This document shows, one piece after another, positions 40,480 to 52,900 of a DNA stretch of 64,000 nt (position 1 is the first letter of the stretch; the number at the start of each line of letters is the position of its first letter). Source of the DNA: Echinometra lucunter (taxonomy: Eukaryota > Echinodermata > Echinoidea > Camarodonta > Echinometridae). The translations under genes were made by a program, and so were the position numbers. The stretch is from contig CM057157.1 in NCBI GenBank assembly GCA_029962745.1, forward strand, positions 2,094,835 through 2,158,834, given 5' to 3'. The notes beneath the pieces are model-generated. The model had not been told where the DNA came from, ran no database searches, and saw nothing but the letters and a program-made list of their open reading frames with translations.

Positions 40480-43400
40480 ATTCATCATGTGCAACATGAT
40501 ATTCCGTTCTGAAAAAAATAGATCCAAATGTACAATTAATGGATAACGTCTGCTGCAGTGATACGGTCATGTATAGTTGAATTACTCATTTAGCCTATAA
40601 TGGAATAACAAATCTGTCCATATTTCTGACAAGGAAAGAAAAATCAGTACAAACTCTAGAGTATCTCTTTGTAATCTATCTACAAGGGGATGGGGCATAA
40701 TCTAAAAAAAAGGAGCACAATTTCATTTTAGTTTCAGAAGCGGGAGCACGGATCGGAAGTTCCCCCTGAATCTACTCTGTCACAGAACTGTAGAACGGGG
40801 CATCTTTTTTTTACTCATATCAACTCATGTCCACTGAAATGTTACAACAATATAGTAATGCCATCGTGGTAATGATAAAGTTTGTCGATAATAATGTAGA
40901 AATGATTGAAACTGATCTCGTATTGTATTTTAAATGAATCATGGAAAATTATGATGTACTGTATTTCCTCTTAAAGGTGACATTCAAAGAAAATCACAGA
41001 ATAGAGGTAATTATAATATGAATGGAAACGGGGAAGTATGGAGAAGACAGTGGTGTTCATTATTGCTCCTGTAAATTCCAAGAAATTATCTAAAAACGCA
41101 TTTTCCAAAAACGCCCCTCTGATTCTCAGAACCCGGAAGTGGCTGCGAGCGACACGGGTCCCCAATGATGACGTAGGCCTATGGGCGATCTGCGGCGAGC
41201 TAGGCGCTTGCACGTAATGAAACATTGTGCATTGAGATGATCGCATGCAATTTTGATGGATTTTAGCTGTTATAAGAGAGTAGGCAAAGCTGCAGTGGCT
41301 TATTATTTAAATTACCTCATTGATGACTCGATTTTCTTTTCTTTTTTTGGTCAAAGCAGAATATAAAGTAGGAAATTGACATGAAAATGACAAAGAAAAC
41401 CAAGCCAGGCCGGGATGCAAATGTCAAACTACGTCCCAAAACGACGTTGCATCAAATTCTCAGAGACAGAACTGATTAAAAGACCCGCTCGTCAAATCAT
41501 GATTGTAAGTAAAAGTTACCTAGATAATATTGCTGTCTAAGGAAAACTGATGCTTCTTGTAGAAACTGTCTTGATCTACAACATTCCTCTTCACTAAAAT
41601 CTCGTATTTATTATGATAGGAATGGCTAGCTAGCGTACAGAGACTGGACGTCACTAATGATCTCAGATAGTGAACAGCTGGGGTGTAGAGATGAACATCA
41701 TACATGTATTGCATTATAGCATAGCTTCAAGTCTTTTTCAAGGGATTTTTTTCCCTGTAATACTCTGATTAAACCTGATTTCGATAACGAATTTCATTCG
41801 AATTTTTTTTTTTCAAGGAATTTATTTTTTTATTGCAGGTTCTGATGATTTTCAAGCAAATAAACAGTGAAAATAACCCAGACACGAAATTATAACTGAT
41901 CAAAGTCTATCTCCAAAGGCCTAATTGCATTACAAGCCAAATTACTCTCACCTTCGCCTCAGATCACCTACTTTACCTCACCTACCTACCACATACAGTT
42001 GACTACTGAAATGCCGAGTATGGAAAGTTAACTTGAGCTTATAAGCACATGTAAATATAAGTTGCTACTTAATAGAAAAGAAAAAAAATAGCAGTAAGGT
42101 GATTACCATTTCTATATTTTCTTTACACAAGTTCAAACTATTCGCCAAGAAAACAATTTTAAATTCAAGACAAAAAAAGCATTCCGTCTATCCCTCCGTC
42201 TTTCGTGAATTATAACACCCCTAAAATTGAAATGGTATGCCCCACATTGGTTACATAGCATGTACAGGGGAGACTGTTCTATTATATTATGGGATTTTTT
42301 CCCCTTTCTAATTGCAAAAAGTCATAATTAAATTGTAGAATTTCTCCGACATTGTTATATGAATAATGTTAAATAGAATGGTTGAAACATACTTTGAAAA
42401 CATTCACAGAACAATGAATTCATACAAACGATGCAGAAACGTCGTTTTAATCACTCCCTCGGACACGACACATCACATTCACCACATTCACAACACACCA
42501 CATCACTGGCTATTGCCCATACGATTACGTCACGGATCTCGCATCGAGTTGGGCAACGTATGCACAGGCAACATTGGGGGGCCGTTTTATCGATTTGTGA
42601 CAGGCAATATTTGTTTCCCACTTACTTTTCAAAAGTTTCAATCGGTTTCATAGTGATTTGTGCACTATAAACTTTATTTTGATATGAAATTCGAGCATAT
42701 TCAAAACCTATGAATAGCAGCTTTAACTCCAGAGGTAGGAGTGTCCTTTCCTATTTTTTTTTTCATGATGTTCCAACAACTGAATGCTGGAATCAGGCAA
42801 TATTGGTTGTGGCAGCAATGTTTCGACATATTCATGGCGAGACATATATTTCATTTCAACGAGTATCGGAAGAGTCTTCCTTCAGATAAAACATAATATT
42901 AAATAACTTGTCAGATCATATCCCATTCGTCATTATATTGAGAGCACGTTCGGTGTTACAAGTAATGCTCTTTCTCGTTTATTGCAACTGTTCATTACGC
43001 AGTACAAGTCTTGTGAGAGTGGGCAAGCTGAGACAGCTTGTCAGTGCTGTTTGCGTGTTTCTAGGTCTACGAATTACATCGTTATGTCACACCGGGTAAG
43101 TAATATTTACATTAGTTTTAGACATAAACAAACATTGTCGTAGGGGGTGGGCGCTCCAGTAATCACGGTCCTGTCAACATAACATTTCATTAGGTTCTTG
43201 TCTTAATATTTAATACCAGCTCGGTCTGTTGCTAATGTATTTATTATCTTCAAATTATAACATTTAACCGCAACAACATAATTATGTTAAGATTCCCCCT
43301 ACATGTTAACTTTAGAGCGTTGAGTAACTTACAACAATTTAAGCAATAATGTCAAAGATCAGAGTATTTATTGAGATTTTGAAATACCAAATTTGCAGTT

Positions 43401-46400
43401 CTAGATCAAACACATCTTAAAAAGTGTAATTGACATGTATTTAATCTAGAGGTCTATCTCTTGCACTTGGTTTCATAGCAGTAACACAATACACAAATAC
43501 ATACAGGCAAATGATACAGTACAGCTCATACACATACACAAACATCATACAAATACTCATTAAAATATAATCATATGACATTTGAGCCTGTATTACAACA
43601 TACAAAATAATAATTACAAAAATATAAAACTATGCTTGATTGGCATTCTTTATAAAAACGAATCCCTCTAAATATGTAACTATGTAAATTTATGGCCAAG
43701 AAAAGATAAGAGAACGAAGCAAGACCCCCTCCCCCAAAAAGAACACACACAAACACACGCACGCGCACGTAAACAAAGAACATGAGTATATATTAAGAGC
43801 AGTCACAAAGCTGCCATTTTAATGTATACGTAAGTACATACTCCCACCCCCCCCCCGAAACACATACATATATATGTATGTATATGTATGCAATACGGAT
43901 AAAATACGGATTAAAGCATACCCAAATTTGAAAGCTTCTAATGAAAAAGTCACAATGAATATGCCTTTGAAAGGAAGTGCATGGGGAAGAGTTACCAGTT
44001 ATTTGTTAATGGGACCATATTCCTATTTTTTTTTTCTTTCATGGATGATTGGGGAACAGGGCTAGTGAAAGAGAGCTGTCAAGATCTGCTAGTACCAAGT
44101 TTGGCTTATGAATGAATGTGGATCAAGCTACGTGCATTGTATACTCTAATGGGGTGTTGCAAGAAAGTTGCAATCGATTGCAAGTTGCAACTGATTGTCA
44201 CTGGCCAATCAAAATCATTGTTGCATGCATGTCTTTTTAAAAGGGCAGACCCTGAGCCAATCAGAATGGTTGTTTCAAAATTAGCAATTATTTGCAATCT
44301 ACAAGCTCAGCTTTTCAGCAGTCCCCTCCATTACCAACCTTTTTTCAGACTCTTGTACACGGGAACTATTTATATTTACGAATCCACTGTTAAGTTTCAT
44401 TTTTTACCTTTTACGATGCATACTTTTTATTCTGTTTATATTATGTTGGAAATGGAAAATAAACGAAATGAAATGAAAATAATCGGTGGAACATTCTAAC
44501 GATTTTGATATTTGAAATTATTGGATATTAAAGAGTGATAACACAGTTAAAATTGCAAAGATATATAAAGAAAAGTTTACATTTAAATTCTGACCTTTGG
44601 CATTTAAACTTCTGACAGTTTTATCTCCGACATTTATGCCAGTGATATTTGTACCCCTGGCATTTTTTACATCTGACATTTTTACATGGGACTCCCCCTT
44701 TTTTATTTCCTTTGACATATTACTTAAATCTACAGCACCCCCCCCCCCTTCTCGGAGATGTAACTACCCAAACTTGTAAATCACCAGTCATCCTCGATCA
44801 TCAAGGCCACTGTGAAATTAATAATGGTTAGTACAGATAAGAAAAAAGTATCTGTTATACATAATTTATTTAGAATTATGTAGTCTAAGGTTATTCCTCA
44901 ATATTCCAAGACTACGCGTCCGGCAGAACCACATTTGCATACATCCATAGAATCAAGTTATTTTCACATCAAGTTTTTTAAATGTATTACATCTATTTGA
45001 AAGACTCTGCACAGTCAATGAATTAAATCGCTTCCCGCAAAGCATAATTCAGAAAAGAAGTTCTAATGTAGACACAACGGTTAGAATTTTCAGTGAATAA
45101 AGGAATCTACGTGTACATGCCCTGTACATAATAAAACATTCTATCTTCAGCAGCAATCAGATATAACAGTTAGAATCAATGGAAACGATTTATAAACCCA
45201 CACTTTTAGTCAGCAATACTATATAATCAACAAGATCAGTGGTAATTGTAATCATTTTCTGTGCCTGTAAACCGCTTGTAGTACATGTCTCACACGCTAC
45301 CCGACTCTCTATGTATACAGTATGTCCCCCCAAAAAATCACGAATGCCCTATAAGTGTTGATTATGAAGGAAATAAATTTTCACTTTGAAAATCATTGTA
45401 TCTTATTAATCCATAAGTATTTCTCTACCAGTCAGCGAAAACTCCGGTCCAGTAGTCAAGAAGAAGTAGGAATTTTGTAACAAATGTCATAAATCCCGTC
45501 CGTCCAAGTTTGAAGAAAAGTGACACTCCAATCTTCACTATGGAAAAATGACATTCGTTTTTAATGGTTTACAAGGAAATTATTATTTTGTTTTTATTTG
45601 CGACATGGTTGTGATGAAAACAGTTGATTTTTTCACAGTTATCATCATTCTTGATGCTGCTTTTGTTTTTGCAAATGAAGAGAATGTGGATATGATTTTT
45701 CAACGAAATAAATCATGAATGAGAAAAGATGAGCAGTTTTCAGAGGTATTTAAAATGTTGGTCATTTGTTAATTAAAATTCAGTAATAACAAACAAGATT
45801 GTGAGATTATTCAATAAGTGCCTTGTCTTTTGACCTTTCATGGGAATATTTATTTACATAATCTGGAACAATCTTTGTTAAAATAGTATGCATAAATTTG
45901 AAATTTTTAACTTTTCTGTGAAGAAGATATTTTCGTTTTGGGGATGTAAAGGAATCCAGTTGATAAAAGGTGGAGTAAAGTGACTAAACTCCCTGATGAC
46001 GTTGAATACTGCAGATTGATTTCTTTCATAATCGATACTTTAGGCCGATCGTATTTTTTTATTTTTTTATTTTTTATTTTTTTTTTGGGGGGGAGGCATG
46101 CTGTACATTTATATATAACCTTGAATTGAAATTATTACATACAACCATAATTGGCAACCAGTTTTACGGTCAGCATACTTATGCCAATGTTCAAAATGAA
46201 TGGCCACACGCCCTTCTACCCGAAACCCACGGGGAAAAATTCCACAAGCAGGTGTGTGATAAGGCCTAAATTTCCGATTCTGTACATCCAGTCTTGTGCA
46301 ACTCCTAACCTATTACGAACCTTAATACTCTAAAGGTATTGAAGACTCGACACAGTCATTGAATTGAAACGCTTCCCGAAAAGGATACCTCAACAAGACG

Positions 46401-46739
46401 TTTAATGTAATCATATGTAGGAACTGATTACATACAAATATAATTGCAACCAATTCCACGATCAGTATAGGTATGTCACCGTTTTTAATGAACCGTTTTC
46501 ACGCCGTTAAAACCGATGCCTATGTAACGCAAAGGATTTATCTGATTTATCTGATTGTACCTCCGGTTTAGCGGACACCACCAAAGTTTGTTTTGAGCTT
46601 TACTTGCATCTACCTGTATATACACAAACGGATTTGTAACGAGCCTCTGAGATTGCAACTTTGGTCTGAAGACCTTTTGGTCTTTTCTGTCATCTTTTCA
46701 TGAACCTTGGATGAAATGAGATGTCCTCGAAGTGAGTTG
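40480..46739. other. Intergenic region between gene A 3' end and gene B 5' side
   Basis: I see no gene here. It holds AT-rich sequence, a TTGCAATCGATTGCAA palindromic patch at 44,160-44,300, a retroposon-like AATAAACGAAATGAAATGAA end near 44,460, and a T-rich/G-rich tract near 46,050-46,095. The 5' exons of gene B may lie here unseen. Confidence 0.4.
45002..46475. repeat. Diverged direct repeats about 1.3 kb apart
   Basis: GACTC..CACAGTCA and ATCGCTTCCCGCAAAG at 45,005 recur as GACTCGACACAGTCATTGAA and CGCTTCCCGAAAAGG at 46,343. Separately, TACA..CATAATTGGCAACCA at 46,138 recurs in changed form at 46,432. This looks like an old local duplication. Confidence 0.45.
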
Positions 46740-46910
46740 CTATTTCTGAAAAGAGTCGTTGAGAACTGTCGTCGGATAGGTATCCATAGGCTCATTTAGA
46801 TTTTTATCAGAAGCGTCATGTTCCTCCACTGCCTCTTCTTTTGATTCTTTCATGGGCCCATCAACTGGTTCACCTATTGGTTCTTTCTTCGCGTCTTGCG
46901 TGATTTCGCT
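46740..46910 (-). CDS. Gene A exon 11: terminal coding exon
   Basis: This exon is 171 nt including a TAG stop at 46,740-46,742. It follows a TTTCCACAG acceptor in phase 0. It encodes a very acidic, Lys/Glu/Pro-rich C-terminus (SEITQDAKKEPIGEPVDGPM and on to NDSFQK). I did not find a convincing AATAAA on the minus strand close downstream, so the 3' UTR end is open. Confidence 0.6.
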   Translation of the reverse strand, partial: SEITQDAKKEPIGEPVDGPMKESKEEAVEEHDASDKNLNEPMDTYPTTVLNDSFQK

Positions 46911-49900
46911 CTGTGGAAACCATGTAGAAAGAGGAGAAGGCTTTGTGTTATAGCGTTAGACCTACTTCAAAACAATTGTTCATAAATATTGTCGTATAAA
47001 AGTGACATGGGAAGCGGGTTGATATAAAAACATAGACTGAAAATATAACAAAGAGAAACCATCTCTGTGCCACATGTGCAGTTTTGAGTGCCCAAATAAT
47101 GTATATTATAAAAATGCAGGCTGGAGCCCCCTCCCCATCTAATACGTCTTTGATTTGTCTGTTTGCTGCCAATAAACCAATGACAAAACGTATTACATAT
47201 CAAATGCGAAGTAAAGTTAAAACTGTTTTATTTATGTCATACCTTTAATTATTACGCACAAGCTAGTCTACATTGCTGTTGAAAAGGAGTTTTTTTTTCA
47301 GAAACAATTCATCAGTACATTAAATGTGGGAAACTTGTTGTAGGCCTATGCAAGGAGCAGTCATAGTTTGTAATAATTAGAAGAAGGTCAAAGAGCAAAC
47401 ATAATATGAAGTTAAAGAAGATTAGCGGGCACGTGAGGATTTTTTTTTAATACACATATCTCTTTCTGGAAAAGAGGGCTGTTCGATTGACTTACCTCTT
47501 TAGATTTGTTTGGTTTCAGAGGGTACAGGTATTCCTGGATGCTATTTTTGACCTCATCGTCTAGCTTAGCTAACTTGCTGGCCCACAGAGCAACCAGTCT
47601 GGAGTTCTCGTCACCTAGATCCTCAGCACCATGCAGCTGAGCTTCGTTATGCTGCCAATGTGGCCAAGATATAAATATTATCATTCTTTTGTTAGCTTCT
47701 GGAAATATATGAAATGTAAATGAAGCTAAAGAGGATCTTAGAGTTCATTGCCTTATGTGATTCTTTATCCATGCTAGTAAAATATTTATTTCATTGGACA
47801 TCTATTCAAATACACCCGTAGTTTAATACTAAGCAGCATATTCATGTAGATAAATTTTGACAGGACGCGGATTATTGTATGACATGTACATGGACTATAT
47901 ATCTGCAGTGAAAAGGTACGCCCAGTTCAGTACAATGGCAGATTTTTTTAAACACCTATTGTTTCATTTCTGACTAGGTATAACCGTTTTGCGGTTTCAT
48001 AGTTTTAGCCAAGTTACAAATTGTATGTAAGTATGGTCTGAACTCAATAGGAGCTTAATATCCCAAAACGTTCATAAATAAAGATCTTCACTGCATTGTA
48101 TGTCAGCCAGGTGCAGGAGATCAAATGGTTACAAATCCCTTCTACATACCTGTAGCATGTCTGTACTGCAATTCAAGAGGTTGCAGTTACCTCGCTGTCC
48201 CTTTCTCAGGGCGTTTAGAATGATCTGAGAAATATCATTGCGTGCAGCAGTCTTCTCAGATGGAGTCTTTGTCTTCAGCTCTTCTCGAATAACGGATGAT
48301 TCCAGACTGCATGCAATCCTACTACTTTTCATCGAAGACCGCAAGCTTGTTTGAAGAGGCATAGACTGAAACGTAAGGTTTTAGAAATGGATGTAATTTC
48401 AATTTTGAGCCCTCACGTGGAAAAAAAATGTAGTATATTTTTAGGAAATACTTGACAGGTATTCACGTGTGACTTTTAAAAATTGTTCAGCGTCTTCATT
48501 TACTGCCGAGAGGAAAGGGTAAACGTCCTCTGTACAAAACGCCTAAAGTTAGATATCCGTCCGTTTATACGACGTAATTTTGATTAGTTTTAACATCCCA
48601 AGAGAGGAACGAAGTTATTTTCAAAAGCAAATACATGTACAGGCGTCATAGTTCTTCACAATGAGTCCTGATTTAGTTTCTCTGTCTACGAGCGAAAGCT
48701 TTGGACTCAAATGAGTATCACGCAATGAGTGTTTTAGTATGCAAGGCTGAAGTGTTGAACCAGTAATTAACATACAGTTGACATATGAATGACTTGTCGC
48801 CATAATAGCAATGATGATAATGAAAATGAAAATGATAATGATAATGATAATGAAATGAGGGTAATAATAATAATGTTCCAAATCCATGCACCTGAAATCA
48901 AACGTTCAGCTTGTTCAGTGCAAAAAAAATACAATAACCCTGATAGCAGAGACTGGTAAGAATAACATCGTATTTACGTCTTCTTAAAGTCGTGTCATAC
49001 GTCTTATATACGTATTGTATATACGTCTTTAAGACGATACTTTGCACCAGCACACGACGTAAAATAAGACGTCGTATTTTTACGTCAATTTTACATCATA
49101 TTGGTCGGAAAAAAAAAAACGTCTTTATGACGTCTTTACGACCCAAAGGAAGCTCACAGACTGGTAAAAATTACGTCATAAAGACGTCAAAGCTTCAAAG
49201 CTGGTTTTAAAAATATTACTATTAAATATATTAATGCTTTCTCTTTGTTAATGTTCTAGCCTATAGATCATCCTATACTAGCCCTATATCCTAACATCCT
49301 ACATCCTATACCTAGCTACTGATGCTTTGTATAGATCGTCCTAGTCTAGCCCTATATCCTAACATCCTACATCCTATACCTAACTACTGACGCTTTGTAT
49401 CGACATTACTTTATAATATGGACTGTAGTGTAGTACTTGAAAAAAAAAAAATCAGAAATTACAATTTCTTGATGCATTCTGAAATACCCTGCCCATATGA
49501 CATTAACTGAATGGTGTTCAACATGGAAGTACATTGTTCATTAAATCAGCAGTGCAATCATTGAATAAAATGTTAAAATTAAAATGTTGTCTTCCTTTTT
49601 TCACGAAGTTTAAATAGTCATTTCTGGTCATTCATGAATATTCATGAATCACGATCAACTATTACAATCGTAACACGACATAAAACTGACGTAAGCACGT
49701 CATGTCTTGAAAAAAGCTGTTATAAAGCGGGAAATAATTGACGTAAAATACGTCTTGTTCTGGTCTTTAAAAAAGACGTTAAAAAGTGGTAAATATTTGA
49801 CGTTAAATATATGTCATCTTATTTTCATACAAAATTTGAGAAAATTTGGGTTATATAAAGACGTCTTAGGGTTGTCGTAAAATAGTCGTGTATACGACAT

Positions 49901-52900
49901 ATGACGTGTGGACCAGTTTATGACCAGTTCTTGACGTCTTAAAGACTTCCTTCAGCTATTAGGGAAAACACATTACCCATGCCGCAGCAGAGGATACGAC
50001 ATAATAGGGAATGGTAATTAATTATATGCCATACAAAGGAGGTATTTTTCCGGTTAATTTGGAATACTCAGCTGGTTAGATGCATGTCTAATCCTGAGCG
50101 AAAGCATTCCACACAGGAAAGCCCCCCCCCCCCACCCCCCCCCCCCCCCCCCCCGCTTTGTATTAAGCTAAGGAAGTTATTCATTCAAGCTTTGGAGAGT
50201 GTGAACAATCTGGAAGGATGTAACGATCTAACTAATACTGCATTGAGATATTTCGTTCATTGTCGCAAAATTTTTCATTAGGCCGTCTGCCATTAAAGGG
50301 GGAAACAATGTTAGTTCATTTAAAAGAGCATGATTTTATTAGAAGAAAAATCATCTGCCCAAATTTTTTTAAAAGTCGTGTTACTAAGGAAATCCCCAAA
50401 TGTTGTAAGATTTTAGGATATTTTTGACCCCTCAGCTGTGACCCAGTTTCAACTGGATACCCACTTTGACGTCAAAATGACGTCAAAGTGGGTACCTTGT
50501 TGCGCAATTCTAGCAAAATTCGCGCAAGGTATAATACAAATTGTACAGTCTAGCGCGCAGCACAACTGTAATGCGCGAAGCTGGGACCCACTTTTACGTC
50601 ATACCTCATACTCAAATTTTTTGGTCAACTCTTGACTTTTTATGAGAAAATTAGCCAAAATGCATTGATTTCGATTGAAAATCATCAAATTTTTAATGTT
50701 ATTCTTCTTAGAATTCTATTCTCGATCATATATCCGAAAAAAAAATTACCATTGTGTAATCACTTTAAGAGTCTTGAAAGACACTAATAGAAAAAAACAA
50801 GTAAAATGTTAAGGGTATCATACCCTGTTGATGACTATATTCCCTTGATAGGTCGGTATCTGAGAATCATCTGTCACTTCTTGAAAGTCAGGTTTAGTGA
50901 TCAAGATCTCACACTCATCCCTGTCTGTTTCATCAAGAATCTGATCAAGCTTCTGTAGAGCAAGTTCTACGAAGGCAACATCTCGCTCAGTCGACGAATC
51001 CTTGACCATACTTTCCTTCATGGACTGCAAAAACCAAACAATAATGGTTATTTCATTGTTCCAGCTTTTTTCGGTCAGATTGCAGGTCCTGGAATGTTTT
51101 ACACTGATTATTATTATCATTTTATGAACAGGCGTTATTCATGTTGTGATTACTCTGAGTAAGCACTAAAAAGTCAAAGAATAACATCCGGCGGTTGTTA
51201 TTTGCTTATTTATGTATTTGTTTTTGTTGTTTTTTGGGGGGAAGGGGGTCTGTAACCTCTTATGATAGGGCCAATTATATACCCAAATGAAACCTCAAAT
51301 GTAAAGGATAAAGGTAAAACAGTTTTTCATTTTGGAAAACAAATGCTTTATGAATTGTTACAGTAATACATTGATAATGCTAGTATCGGAAGAACATGGC
51401 GTATAACATTTATAAAACTCAAATCCACATGTATTTGTTTAGGTTTTTGCAAGGCTCTTACTCTAACATATTACCAATGCATGGGGTCAGTTTAAGGGTC
51501 CTGTCATATAAGAGGTTGCGATTGATTCAATTCGATCACAACTTTGAGATTGATTATAACTGTGTACTTAAGAGATAGGAATTGAGATTAATCTAAAAGT
51601 TGTGACTAATTTGAATCAATCGCAACTCTTCATAAGACAGAGCCCAGGGCTCGTGTAATCCAAACATTTCCTTCTTTCACTTTCAAACCAAAACTGCAAG
51701 ATTGGAACAAAGGAGATGGGCAAGGAAAAGAACTTACGCTGTGTAGTAAGGAAGCATTCAGAGGAGTGCTAGCGTCCATAGGTAGCTGAAATTCTTTGTA
51801 AGGTTTGACACGCTTGTTTAAAAGTCTAATGACCACCGCTTTGAGCGACTTCTTCATGTCTTCTGATGAAGACCGGAGATCATCGAGCAGGACCTGTCCT
51901 ACCAAAGCGAACGAGATCTCAGGGACATCGTCAAAGATCTGTAAAATACAAGGGATAGCAGAAAATAGTCGTACCAGTATATCTCACAAATAGCATGAAT
52001 CTATACGCGTAAAATTAAACTTACACCTGATAGCTGAATTGTCGTACAGTAATCAGGCTCAAATCAGTCAACAGCCCTAATTGAAGAACCTCAAAAACTC
52101 CTTATTTCATCTTGAGCTTTGTGGCGTAGTTCTGTGGCCTTTTTATTTCTGCATTTCAGTTGGCCTACATCTTCGACATATACTATCAACAATTGCTACC
52201 TACACATAAAAACACATAACCTTATCATTACTATCATTACCCAATAAGCATGATAAGTTTAAATCAAAATAAAAATTACTCGCCCCATACACCCAGACGC
52301 CGTTGAACAAAAAATAAAAGTACCTCGGTCCTGTATAGAATTTTTGTCCATATGTTTGCCCCAATGGGCAATTTTATTTACAATAAATGAAAACTTGCAC
52401 GTTTACAGAAGTCAAATCACATACGTTATTGAAACAAATGTTTCAACATACTCCATTTCAAAGTAAAATCCTTTCTTTTCCCATTCATATCGTAAATGTA
52501 ACATTCATCTAAATAATAAGTTTGTATTACCTTTTGTATCTTCTTAAAATCGGGCATAGTCTTGTTCAGCCTCGGGAAGAATAATTGTTGTTTTACTAAA
52601 ATAATAATACAATTCAAAGCATCATTTCGCTTTTCTTTGTATCCAAACAATATATTCTGTGGAGTAAACTTAAGAGTAAACATAGGAGATGATATCCACG
52701 TTTTTACTTTACTCCAAATATTTCTACTGAAAATACAATAGTAAAAGAAGTGTTCAGTTGTTTCCTTATAGAAATGGTTTCCTGAACTGTTTGCAGGACC
52801 ATGGCGGGTAGAGCCTCGGCCGTATGGTACATGGACAGGCTCAACTTTTTAGTAATAGCAACTTCAGACATATGACAATACTTACCACATCTTCATTGAA

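Noticed and set aside
44100..44300. TTGCAATCGATTGCAA palindromic patch as a MITE
   Set aside because: Inverse arms are too weak to define ends.
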